From DAIDKA01 sp035506335 (GTDB lineage: Bacteria > Pseudomonadota > Gammaproteobacteria > Steroidobacterales > Steroidobacteraceae), in assembly GCA_035506335.1 (NCBI GenBank), contig DATJPN010000060.1, positions 1 through 37,206 on the forward strand: 37,206 nt of DNA. The letters run 5' to 3'. The first letter of the stretch is position 1; every line of letters begins with the position of its first letter. The notes under the pieces are model-generated. The model saw nothing but the letters and a program-made list of their open reading frames with translations, did no database searches and was not told the origin of the DNA. This document shows positions 7,246-14,607 of this stretch, in pieces. The position numbers and the translations under genes were made by a program.

Positions 7246-8922
7246 ATGTTGAAGACTCCGTCCGAAAAATACCGGCCCTTCGCCCCGATCGGCTTGACCG
7301 ACCGGACCTGGCCGAATCGCGTCATCACCCAGGCGCCCACCTGGTGCAGCGTCGACCTGCGCGACGGCAACCAGGCCCTCATCGAACCGATGAACCCGGC
7401 GCGCAAGCACCGCATGTTCGGGCAGCTCGTGAAGCTCGGTTTCAAGGAAATCGAGGTCGGCTTCCCGGCCGCCTCGCAGACCGATTTCGACTTCGTCCGC
7501 GAACTCATCGACGGCGGGCTGATTCCGGATGACGTGACCATCCAGGTGCTGACGCAGGCGCGCCCGGAAATCATCGCCCGTACCTACCAGGCGCTCGAGG
7601 GCGCGCGGCGCGTGATCGTGCACGTCTACAACTCCACCTCGATCACGCAGCGCCGCGTCGTGTTCAAGCTCGATCGCGCGGGCATCAAGGACATCGCGGT
7701 GCGCGGCGCCGAGTGCGTGCGGCGCGAGGCCGAGCGCCGCCCGGGCACCGACTGGGTGTTCCAGTACAGCCCCGAGAGCTTCACGGGCACGGAACTGGAC
7801 TATGCGGTGGAGGTGTGTGACGCCGTCACGCAGGTGTGGCAGCCGACCCGGGAGCGCAAGGCCATCCTGAACCTGCCGGCCACGGTCGAAATGGCGACCC
7901 CGAACATCTACGCCGACCAGATCGAGTGGTTCGGCCGGCACGTCGCCCACCGCGACTGCGTCATCATCAGCGTGCACCCGCACAACGACCGCGGCACGGC
8001 GGTCGCGGCGGCGGAGCTCGCCGTCATGGCCGGCGCGGACCGGGTCGAAGGCACGCTGTTCGGCAACGGTGAGCGCACCGGCAATGTCGATGTGGTGACC
8101 CTCGCCCTGAACCTGTATTCCCAGGGCGTGAACCCGGGGCTGGATTTTTCGAACATCAACGAGGTCGCGCGCTGCGCGGAGGCCTGCAACCAGCTGCCCA
8201 TCCACCCGCGCCATCCCTACGTGGGCGACCTGGTGTTCACGGCATTCTCCGGTTCCCACCAGGATGCCATCAAGAAGGGCTTCGCGGCCCTGCAGCCGGG
8301 CGCCGTCTGGGATGTCCCCTACCTGCCGATCGATCCGCAGGACCTCGGGCGCACCTACGATTCGATCATCCGGGTCAACAGCCAGTCGGGCAAGGGCGGC
8401 GTCGCCTTCCTGCTCGAACGCGACCACCAGTTCGTGCTGCCGCGGCGGCTGCAGATCGAGTTCAGCCAGGTCGTGCAGGCCGCGGCCGATGCCTCCGGCA
8501 AGGAGCTGAGCAGCGATGAGCTGGCGGAACTGTTCGCCGCCGAATACCTGCGCACGGCGTCGCCCTTCGTGTACCGCTCCCACCAGCTCTCGACCACCGC
8601 GGACGGCACCGACCGCGAGCGCATCACCCTGCACGTGGATCGCGACGGCATCCCCGTGACCCTGACCGGTACCGGTTCCGGGCCCATCGACGCCCTCGTG
8701 AATGCGCTGCAGCTGCCCATGGACGTGCTCTCCTACTCGGAGCACTCCCGCTCGGCCGGCAGCGGCGCGCAGGCGGTCGCCTACGTCGAGATCACGACCC
8801 GCTCGCGCGTGACGCTGTTCGGCGTCGGCATCCACGCCAACATCATCACCGCATCGATCCTGGCCGTGCTGTCCGCCGTGAACCGGGCCACGGCCCGCGG
8901 CGCGATGAGCGTCGCGGCCTGA
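7246..8922 (+). CDS. leuA: 2-isopropylmalate synthase
   Basis: A 558-residue enzyme that condenses acetyl-CoA with 2-ketoisovalerate to 2-isopropylmalate, the first committed step of leucine synthesis, in the cytoplasm. The N-terminal TIM barrel carries SVDLRDGNQAL, which includes the metal-binding Asp and catalytic Arg, and HPHNDRGTAVA with the two metal-binding histidine positions. GNGERTGNVDVVTLAL follows. The C-terminal part (about residues 430-550) is the LeuA dimer/allosteric domain for leucine feedback. Length and the KYRPFAPIGLTDRTWP start are those of the longer LeuA subclass (about 560 aa), as in Corynebacterium and some Proteobacteria, rather than the ~520-aa E. coli type. It is preceded by a leucine-rich leader peptide, so transcription attenuation plus allosteric inhibition is likely. 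leuB, leuC and leuD are not adjacent. The start ATG 7246 has only a weak GGTGA upstream. Confidence 0.96.
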   Translation: MLKTPSEKYRPFAPIGLTDRTWPNRVITQAPTWCSVDLRDGNQALIEPMNPARKHRMFGQLVKLGFKEIEVGFPAASQTDFDFVRELIDGGLIPDDVTIQVLTQARPEIIARTYQALEGARRVIVHVYNSTSITQRRVVFKLDRAGIKDIAVRGAECVRREAERRPGTDWVFQYSPESFTGTELDYAVEVCDAVTQVWQPTRERKAILNLPATVEMATPNIYADQIEWFGRHVAHRDCVIISVHPHNDRGTAVAAAELAVMAGADRVEGTLFGNGERTGNVDVVTLALNLYSQGVNPGLDFSNINEVARCAEACNQLPIHPRHPYVGDLVFTAFSGSHQDAIKKGFAALQPGAVWDVPYLPIDPQDLGRTYDSIIRVNSQSGKGGVAFLLERDHQFVLPRRLQIEFSQVVQAAADASGKELSSDELAELFAAEYLRTASPFVYRSHQLSTTADGTDRERITLHVDRDGIPVTLTGTGSGPIDALVNALQLPMDVLSYSEHSRSAGSGAQAVAYVEITTRSRVTLFGVGIHANIITASILAVLSAVNRATARGAMSVAA

Positions 8923-10362
8923 TCAGTACCGGGCAAGCAGGTCATCGACGTCGCTGCGCGCGGCCTGCAGGGCCTCGCGCAGCGGCACCTGCGGGCGCGC
9001 GCCGCCGTTGACGAGGGCGGCGAAGGCGATCCAGCCCCCATCGCGCTTGCGCAGGTAACCGGCCACACCCAGGACCGAATGCGGGACCTCCATGCTGCCG
9101 GTCTTGACCGCGACCCGGTCGAGCCAGGCCTCGCTCCCGTCCCGCAGGAAGCCGAACGGCGCATCCCGTGGCACGTTGAACCCCGCGTAGTAGGCGGGGA
9201 AGCGGCGCGTGTCCCGATACGCATGCGCCAGTACCCTGACCAGGTCATTCGCCGAGAGCCGGTTCTCCGGCGTCAACCCGCTGCCGCTCAGGAGGGGCGC
9301 CCGCGCGCTCGCCGGGACCTCGAGAGCGGCCAGGAAGTCCGCGACCACCGCCGCGGCATCGGACAGCTGCGCCGGTGCGGCGCCGGAACGGTCGGCCGCC
9401 AGATCCAGGGTGAGCACATCGGCGATGTAGTTGTTCGAGTAACGCATCATGCGCGCGAGCTGCTCCGCGAGCGACAGGCCCTCGACGACGGCCAGCGCCT
9501 GCGCCGCGGCGGGCGGCGCATCGGTGCGGACGAGGACTTCGCCCTGCACCGGCACCGCGAACTCGCGCAGCATTTCCTTCAACAGCAGGCCCGCGCCGCG
9601 CGCCGGATCGGACATGGAGCGGTACACCTGCTGCGGCGGCCCGGCGGGGATATCCCCGCCCACCCGCAGGTGATCGCCCCGGGCGTCCGTGACTCTCTCG
9701 ATCCAGAACGTCTGCCGCCCCGCGGAGCCCACGGTGCGAATGCTGCCTTCCAGGCCGATCGGCAGCTGCTGCACCGCGCAGCCCTGCAGCGCGGCGACGG
9801 TGCCGGGCGCTCCCGGGCGCACCTGCACGCACCAGTTGCCGTAGTCGACACCGACGGCGCCGAGCGGTGCGTTGTAGGAGCGGTCGCTGTGCTGCACGGC
9901 CTCGCAGCGGTCGCGGGTCTCGCAACCCACGGCGCCGAAGGGCGCGGGCACCACGACCAGGCGGCCGCGGACATGCGTGATGCCGGCGCCGCGCAGCTGC
10001 GCGGCGAGGCTCCAGAACGACTGGTCATCGAGCGAGGGATCCCCCGCGCCAACCAGCAGCAGATCACCCCGCAGTTCCCCCGCGACGATTTCGCCATCGC
10101 CGAGCAGCCGCGTATGGAACACCATGTCGGGCGGCCACTTCTCGAGCGCGGCCGCGGCCGTGACAACCTTGGTCAACGACGCCGGCGTCAACCGCGTGTC
10201 GGCCTGCAGCCCGTCGAGCATGCGGTTCGCGTCCAGATCGAAGGCCGCGGCGCTGACCTCGGCGCCGCTCCCCGCGAGTTGCGCGAGCGCCCGCCAGGCG
10301 CCGTGGGCCGGGGATGCCAGGCACCCGGCGAGCAGGATCAGGGTGAGTCGTGAAAAGTTCAT
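8923..10362 (-). CDS. dacB: D-alanyl-D-alanine carboxypeptidase/endopeptidase (PBP4)
   Basis: A 479-residue class C low-molecular-weight penicillin-binding protein that trims peptidoglycan pentapeptides and cleaves D-Ala-mDAP cross-links in the periplasm. All three active-site motifs are present: SLTK (S62-K65), SNN (S309-N311) and KTG (K420-G422). The large insertion between the first two motifs is the PBP4 hallmark. The N-terminus is a signal peptide; it contains LAGC with Cys14, so it could be a lipoprotein, but SPAHG-A is an equally possible type I cleavage site. The start ATG at 10362 overlaps the stop of the upstream gene as ATGA, indicating translational coupling. An upstream in-frame extension to 10656 exists but is out-of-frame shadow of the neighbour. 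The gene ends directly against the leuA stop (adjacent, no gap), convergent. Confidence 0.93.
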   Translation of the reverse strand: MNFSRLTLILLAGCLASPAHGAWRALAQLAGSGAEVSAAAFDLDANRMLDGLQADTRLTPASLTKVVTAAAALEKWPPDMVFHTRLLGDGEIVAGELRGDLLLVGAGDPSLDDQSFWSLAAQLRGAGITHVRGRLVVVPAPFGAVGCETRDRCEAVQHSDRSYNAPLGAVGVDYGNWCVQVRPGAPGTVAALQGCAVQQLPIGLEGSIRTVGSAGRQTFWIERVTDARGDHLRVGGDIPAGPPQQVYRSMSDPARGAGLLLKEMLREFAVPVQGEVLVRTDAPPAAAQALAVVEGLSLAEQLARMMRYSNNYIADVLTLDLAADRSGAAPAQLSDAAAVVADFLAALEVPASARAPLLSGSGLTPENRLSANDLVRVLAHAYRDTRRFPAYYAGFNVPRDAPFGFLRDGSEAWLDRVAVKTGSMEVPHSVLGVAGYLRKRDGGWIAFAALVNGGARPQVPLREALQAARSDVDDLLARY

Positions 10363-10985
10363 CGGCGGCGCGCCGCCCGGCCTGCGGAGGCGATTGCCGC
10401 AGCCGCCGCGAGCTTGTGACCGGCCTGCCAGGGTGGCCCGAGAGTGCGGCCCATCGATTTCAGGAACGTCTCGATATCCTCGCCGAGCGCCGCCGTGGCG
10501 TCGCGAAACACGCGGTTGCGATCGTACCAGTCGACCCGCCAGCCGAGCGCCTCGGCCGCGGCCGCCAGCGCCCGCCGATACATCACGGAGTCGGCGATGA
10601 CGTGCGCACGATGGTCCCGGATCCGCTCCTCGATGGTCGGCGGAAGCTCCGGGCACACGCGGATCGCGATGCCCGCCACGGGTACCGACAGCGCCGCGGC
10701 CAGCGCCCCGAGGCTGGCGCGCGCGCCGCGCGCGGCCGCTGCGGTCACGCGCTCGACCAGCGCCACGGCCTCGCCAAGCGACATCGGCCGCGCCCAGGGG
10801 CTCGTGAGGTAGCGGCCGATGGCCCAGGATCCCTCGTGGTGATACGGATGCGTCGGCAGAGAATCGGTCAGGTCGACGCGCCGCCGATCGATGAGCTCAC
10901 CGCCGGGCGTGACGGTCACGAGCACGGCCGAGTTGCCATGCTCGGCGACGCCGACCGTCGCGGCACGCGTCCGTCCTGCCGCCAT
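10359..10985 (-). CDS. Conserved protein of unknown function coupled to dacB
   Basis: Encodes 208 residues with an excellent ribosome site (AAGGAGG, 5 nt before ATG 10985). I do not recognise a characterised family, though the look is that of a conserved protein: TVGVAEHGNSAVLVTVTPGG near the start, LPTHPYHHEGSWAIGRY in the middle, then two Ala/Arg-rich helices, IRVCPELPPTIEERI, ADSVMYRRALAAAAEALGW and VDWYDRNRVF. The N-terminal beta-strand pattern with V-x-x-x-E-H-G and later acidic residues could fit an RNase H/actin-like fold, but this is a guess. No signal peptide or membrane segment is seen, so it is probably cytoplasmic. The gene overlaps the dacB start by 4 nt (ATGA) and is transcribed divergently from the response regulator 46 bp away. 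Confidence 0.75.
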   Translation of the reverse strand: MAAGRTRAATVGVAEHGNSAVLVTVTPGGELIDRRRVDLTDSLPTHPYHHEGSWAIGRYLTSPWARPMSLGEAVALVERVTAAAARGARASLGALAAALSVPVAGIAIRVCPELPPTIEERIRDHRAHVIADSVMYRRALAAAAEALGWRVDWYDRNRVFRDATAALGEDIETFLKSMGRTLGPPWQAGHKLAAAAAIASAGRAARRR

Positions 10986-11031
10986 GTCCGCCTCCTTCGG
11001 GATGGTGCACCCGGTTTGTTAGAGTACACGC

Positions 11032-11688
11032 ATGCGCGTACTGCTGGTTGAAGATGACCGGATGATCGCCGAGGCCGTGCGGACGGCGCTCGCGCAGGAC
11101 GGTCATGTCGCCGACTGGATGGCCGACGGGGCCGCGGCCCTCGGCGCCCTCGCCCATTCGCGCTTCGACCTGGTGCTGCTCGACCTGGGGCTGCCGCGCA
11201 AGGATGGTCTCACGGTCCTGAAGCAGCTGCGCGCGCGCGGCGATGCGACCCCCGTCATCATAATCACCGCCCGGGACGAGGTGCGCAGCCGGGTCGCCGG
11301 CCTCGACGCCGGCGCCGATGACTACCTCGTCAAGCCCTTCGACCTGGACGAGCTCGCCGCGCGCATGCGCGCCGCCCTGCGCCGCAGTGCCGGTCGCGGC
11401 ACGCCGCTCATCGAGCACGGCGACATCAGCCTGAATCCCGTCACGCGCGAGGTGACCAAGGCCGGCAAGGCCGTGAGCCTGTCGGCCCGGGAATTCGCGG
11501 TGCTGGAGGCGCTGCTGCTGCGACCCGGCGCCGTGCTCTCGCGCGCGCAGCTGGAGGACCGGCTCTACGGCTTCGATGAGGCGGTCGAAAGCAATGCCGT
11601 CGAGGTGTACGTTCACGCGCTGCGCCGCAAGCTCGGCGGCGACACCATCCGGACCCAGCGGGGGGCCGGCTACTTCGTGCCGCGATGA
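11032..11688 (+). CDS. OmpR/PhoB-type response regulator, QseB/PmrA-like
   Basis: A 218-residue transcription factor. The receiver domain (1-115) has the acidic pair in VEDD, the phosphoacceptor D51 in LLDLGLP, T79 in the IIIITAR strand and K101 in YLVKPF. The C-terminal winged-helix domain (about 125-215) has SLSAREFAVLEALLL, the VEVYVHALRRKLG recognition helix and the RGAGYFV hairpin. Length and the RAGYxF-type ending place it with the short QseB/PmrA/TctD subgroup. It overlaps the sensor kinase start by 4 nt (ATGA), so the pair is translated together. A perfect CTTAAG-N5-CTTAAG direct repeat, the site known for PmrA/QseB proteins, lies before the protease gene downstream of the kinase, a likely target of this regulator. 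Confidence 0.93.
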   Translation: MRVLLVEDDRMIAEAVRTALAQDGHVADWMADGAAALGALAHSRFDLVLLDLGLPRKDGLTVLKQLRARGDATPVIIITARDEVRSRVAGLDAGADDYLVKPFDLDELAARMRAALRRSAGRGTPLIEHGDISLNPVTREVTKAGKAVSLSAREFAVLEALLLRPGAVLSRAQLEDRLYGFDEAVESNAVEVYVHALRRKLGGDTIRTQRGAGYFVPR

Positions 11689-12992
11689 TCCGCTCGATCC
11701 GCGCGCGGCTGCTGGTGGGACTGCTGGTGCTGATGGCGGTGATCTCGCTGCTCGCGGGCTTCATCACCTATCGCCGGGTGCTCGGCGAGACGTCGAACCT
11801 CTTCGACTACCAGCTGCGACAGATGGCCCTGTCGATGCGCGACCAGGCCTCGTTCATGTCCGGGTTCACGCTACCGGCCCATCCGGGCAACTCGGATTTC
11901 GTCATCCAGATCTGGGACATGTTCGGCTCGCGGACCTACTTCTCCCGCCCCGGGCTGCCGTTTCTCGACAAGGCGATTCTCGGGTACTCGGATCTGACGC
12001 TGCAGGATGAACGCTGGCGGGTGTATGCCGTCGCCACCGAATCGAGCGTCATCCAGGTGGCCCAGCCCTGGAGCGTGCGCGAACGACTGGCCGGGGATGC
12101 GGCGCTGCGCGTGCTCGTGCCGCTGCTGCTGTTGCTGCCGCTGATGGCGGCCGCGGCGGCCTGGATCGTCGCCCGCGCCCTGCGTCCGCTCAAGAGCATC
12201 ACCACGCAGATCGAGCATCGTGACGCCCACAGCCTCTCGCCGCTCGCGGTGGAAGAGCTGCCCACCGAGGTGTCCCCGGTGGTCGAGGAACTGAATCGCC
12301 TGCTCGAGCGGCTGTCGGCCGCGTTCGCGGGCCAGCGCGCCTTCGTGGCCGATGCCGCCCACGAGCTGCGCTCGCCGCTCACCGTGCTGTCGCTGCACCT
12401 GCAGCTGCTCGAACGCGCGCGCGACGATGCCGAGCGCGACCTCGCCACGGGGCGCCTGCGGGCCGCCATCGAACGCGCGACGCACCTCGTCGGCCAGCTG
12501 CTGACCCTGGCCCGCAACGAACCCGAGGGCACACCGGGGGAGCTCGCGCAGGTCACGCTCGCGGCGATCGTGCGCAAGGCGGCCGGCGACGTGCAGCCCC
12601 TGGCGCAGCAGCGCCGCATCCGGCTCGAGCTCGACGCGCCGGATGACGTGTCGGTCAAGGCCGACGCCGAGGCGCTGCGCATCCTCGCGCGCAACCTCAT
12701 CGACAACGCCGCGCGGTATTCACCTGAAGACTCGACGGTCCGGGTCAGGGTGACCCGCAGCGCAGCCGGGCAGGCGTTGCTGGAGGTCGCCGACGAGGGC
12801 CCGGGCATCGCACCCGCCGACCGGTCGCGTGCCTTCGCGCGCTTCTACCGGGCGCCCGGCGCGGCCGAGGGCGGCAGCGGGCTGGGGCTGGCCATCGTCA
12901 AGGCCATCGCCGAGCGGCACGGCGCACAGGTCGCGCTGGAGGAGGCCGTGCCGCACGGACTGCGTGTCCTGGTGACCTTCCCGGCCTCTTAA
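11685..12992 (+). CDS. Sensor histidine kinase, QseC/PmrB-like
   Basis: A 435-residue inner-membrane kinase. Two transmembrane helices (about 9-28 and 141-164) flank a periplasmic sensor region of about 110 residues that contains IQIWDMFGSRTYFSRPG, similar to the QseC-type input domain. A HAMP-like linker follows (ALRPLKSITTQI). The H-box is FVADAAHELRSPLTVL with phosphoacceptor H226. The ATP-binding domain has the N box LARNLIDNAARYSP, G1 ADEGPGIAP and G2 GGSGLGLAIVKAI. All catalytic motifs are intact. It is coupled to the response regulator through an ATGA overlap. Its stop codon sits inside a PmrA-type box that precedes a DegP/HtrA protease. The signal is unknown; the neighbours suggest envelope stress, cations or membrane-active agents. 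Confidence 0.93.
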   Translation: MIRSIRARLLVGLLVLMAVISLLAGFITYRRVLGETSNLFDYQLRQMALSMRDQASFMSGFTLPAHPGNSDFVIQIWDMFGSRTYFSRPGLPFLDKAILGYSDLTLQDERWRVYAVATESSVIQVAQPWSVRERLAGDAALRVLVPLLLLLPLMAAAAAWIVARALRPLKSITTQIEHRDAHSLSPLAVEELPTEVSPVVEELNRLLERLSAAFAGQRAFVADAAHELRSPLTVLSLHLQLLERARDDAERDLATGRLRAAIERATHLVGQLLTLARNEPEGTPGELAQVTLAAIVRKAAGDVQPLAQQRRIRLELDAPDDVSVKADAEALRILARNLIDNAARYSPEDSTVRVRVTRSAAGQALLEVADEGPGIAPADRSRAFARFYRAPGAAEGGSGLGLAIVKAIAERHGAQVALEEAVPHGLRVLVTFPAS

Positions 12993-13004
12993 GGTTCGCT
13001 TAAG
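12988..13004 (+). promoter_or_regulatory. PmrA/QseB-type operator CTTAAG-N5-CTTAAG
   Basis: CTTAAG at 12988-12993 and CTTAAG at 12999-13004, separated by GTTCG, form the exact YTTAAK-N5-YTTAAK direct repeat described for PmrA and QseB response regulators. The first half overlaps the TAA stop of the kinase gene. The second half is placed where an activator would overlap the -35 region of a promoter for the protease gene starting at 13060. No strong -10 could be assigned. Confidence 0.78.
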
Positions 13005-13059
13005 ACAGGCCGGGCATGCTGGCGTCCATCAGCGCTCTGGGTAGCGTGAGGAGACCACC

Positions 13060-14541
13060 ATGACCTCGAAGAATTTCGTCGTTTCCGCCTCCGTCGGCGC
13101 CGTCATCGCCCTCGCGGCCATCGCCGGTCTGTCGGCCAGTGCCGCCGGCGACACGAGCGCCACCAGCACCACGGTCCAGGCCAAGGCCGCACCGATCCCG
13201 TTCATCGGCGCGCCCAACTACCGCGCCATCGTCGCCGCCAATCGCGCGGCCGTGGTCGGCATCACGACCGAGTCGAAGGCCACCGAGGTGGCCGACGACA
13301 ATGATGAGGATGACTTCGCCCAGGGCCCGGGCAATCCGCGATCCGGCAACCGCGTCAATCCCTGGGGTGACGTGCCGTTCTTCCGGTTCTTCCCCGAGCC
13401 ACGTCGCCCGCAACAGGTGCCTTCGCATGCCCTGGGGTCCGGATTCATCGTGAGCAGCAATGGCCTCATCCTGACCAACGCGCACGTGGTGGATGGCGCG
13501 AGCCAGGTGACCGTGACGCTGGCCGATCATCGCGAGTTCAAGGCCAAGGTGCTCGGCAAGGATTCAGCAACCGACGTGGCCGTCATCCGGATCGATGCGC
13601 ACGACCTGCCCACCGTGCACACGACGCCCTCCTCGAGCCTGCAGGTGGGCGACTACGTGCTCGCCATCGGCGCGCCCTATGGCCTGGAGGAAACCGCCAC
13701 CGCGGGCATCGTCAGCGCCAAGGGCCGTTCACTGCCGAATGACCAGTCCGTGCCCTTCATCCAGACCGACGTGGCCGTGAATCCCGGCAACTCCGGCGGG
13801 CCGCTGTTCGATGGCTACGGCAATGTCGTAGGCATCAACTCGCAGATCTACAGCAACACCGGCGGCTTCCAGGGCGTCGCGTTCGCGATCCCGATCGAAG
13901 TGGCGACGCACGTCCAGGACGAGATCCTCAAGCACGGCAAGGTCGAGCATGCGCGCCTCGGTGTCAGCATCCAGGGGCTCGACCAGTCGCTCGCGAAGTC
14001 CTTCCATCTGGACAAGCCGGCGGGCGCGCTGGTCTCGAAGGTCGATCCGGACAGTGCCGCAGCCCGCGCCGGCATCAAGGCAGGCGATGTGATCCTGCAG
14101 TACAACTCGGCCGATGTCACCGATGCCGGCCAGCTGTCGGCGGCGGTGGCCATGGCCTCACCCGGGGATACGGCGAACCTCAAGGTCTGGCGTGACGGCA
14201 AGGCGATCTCGCTGACCGCGACGCTGGGCACCGTGCCCGGCAAGGCCGAGCTGGTGCAGGCCTCTGCCACCGGTGGCGGCACACTTGGGCTGCGGGTGCG
14301 TCCCCTGAACCCCGATGAGAGCAGCCAGAGCGGTCTCACCTCGGGCCTCGTGGTCGAACGGGTGCAGGGCGCCGCGGCCCGCGCCGGCATCCAGCCCGGC
14401 GACGTGGTGCTCGCCGTCGACGGCACGGCCGTCAGTAGCGTCAACCAGCTGCGCAGCGCGCTCGACGGGCACGCGAACTCCGTCGCGCTGCTGATCCAGC
14501 GCGGTGATGCGCGGATCTTCGTTCCCGTACAATTGGGCTAG
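13060..14541 (+). CDS. DegP/HtrA-family periplasmic serine protease
   Basis: A 493-residue HtrA protease/chaperone acting on misfolded envelope proteins. The N-terminus is a signal peptide (hydrophobic residues 7-28, ASAAG region). The catalytic triad is intact: H142 in TNAHVV, D172 in ATDVAVI and S245 in GNSGGP. Two PDZ domains follow (about 285-380 and 405-490), so it has the DegP/DegQ layout rather than single-PDZ DegS. An acidic insertion ADDNDEDD (78-85) and a FFRFFPEP stretch lie in the LA-loop region. A GAGGAG ribosome site lies 6 nt before ATG 13060. The gene follows the two-component system with a PmrA-type box in between, so induction by that system is likely. The symbol degP or degQ (mucD) cannot be assigned with confidence. 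Confidence 0.95.
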   Translation: MTSKNFVVSASVGAVIALAAIAGLSASAAGDTSATSTTVQAKAAPIPFIGAPNYRAIVAANRAAVVGITTESKATEVADDNDEDDFAQGPGNPRSGNRVNPWGDVPFFRFFPEPRRPQQVPSHALGSGFIVSSNGLILTNAHVVDGASQVTVTLADHREFKAKVLGKDSATDVAVIRIDAHDLPTVHTTPSSSLQVGDYVLAIGAPYGLEETATAGIVSAKGRSLPNDQSVPFIQTDVAVNPGNSGGPLFDGYGNVVGINSQIYSNTGGFQGVAFAIPIEVATHVQDEILKHGKVEHARLGVSIQGLDQSLAKSFHLDKPAGALVSKVDPDSAAARAGIKAGDVILQYNSADVTDAGQLSAAVAMASPGDTANLKVWRDGKAISLTATLGTVPGKAELVQASATGGGTLGLRVRPLNPDESSQSGLTSGLVVERVQGAAARAGIQPGDVVLAVDGTAVSSVNQLRSALDGHANSVALLIQRGDARIFVPVQLG

Positions 14542-14562
14542 GCACGACCGGGCCAGCCTTCC

Positions 14563-14591
14563 AGGTCGGCCACCTCCACGGTGGCCGACTT
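14563..14591. terminator. Bidirectional terminator-like hairpin between convergent genes
   Basis: AGGTCGGCCACC (14563-14574) pairs with GGTGGCCGACTT (14580-14591), a 12-bp stem with one G-U pair and a TCCAC loop. It sits between the converging protease and PQQ dehydrogenase stops. A modest pyrimidine run follows on the plus strand (CCCTTCTGCC). The stem is strong, but the T-tract is poor on both sides. Confidence 0.65.
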
Positions 14592-14607
14592 CCCTTCTGC
14601 CTTGCGA

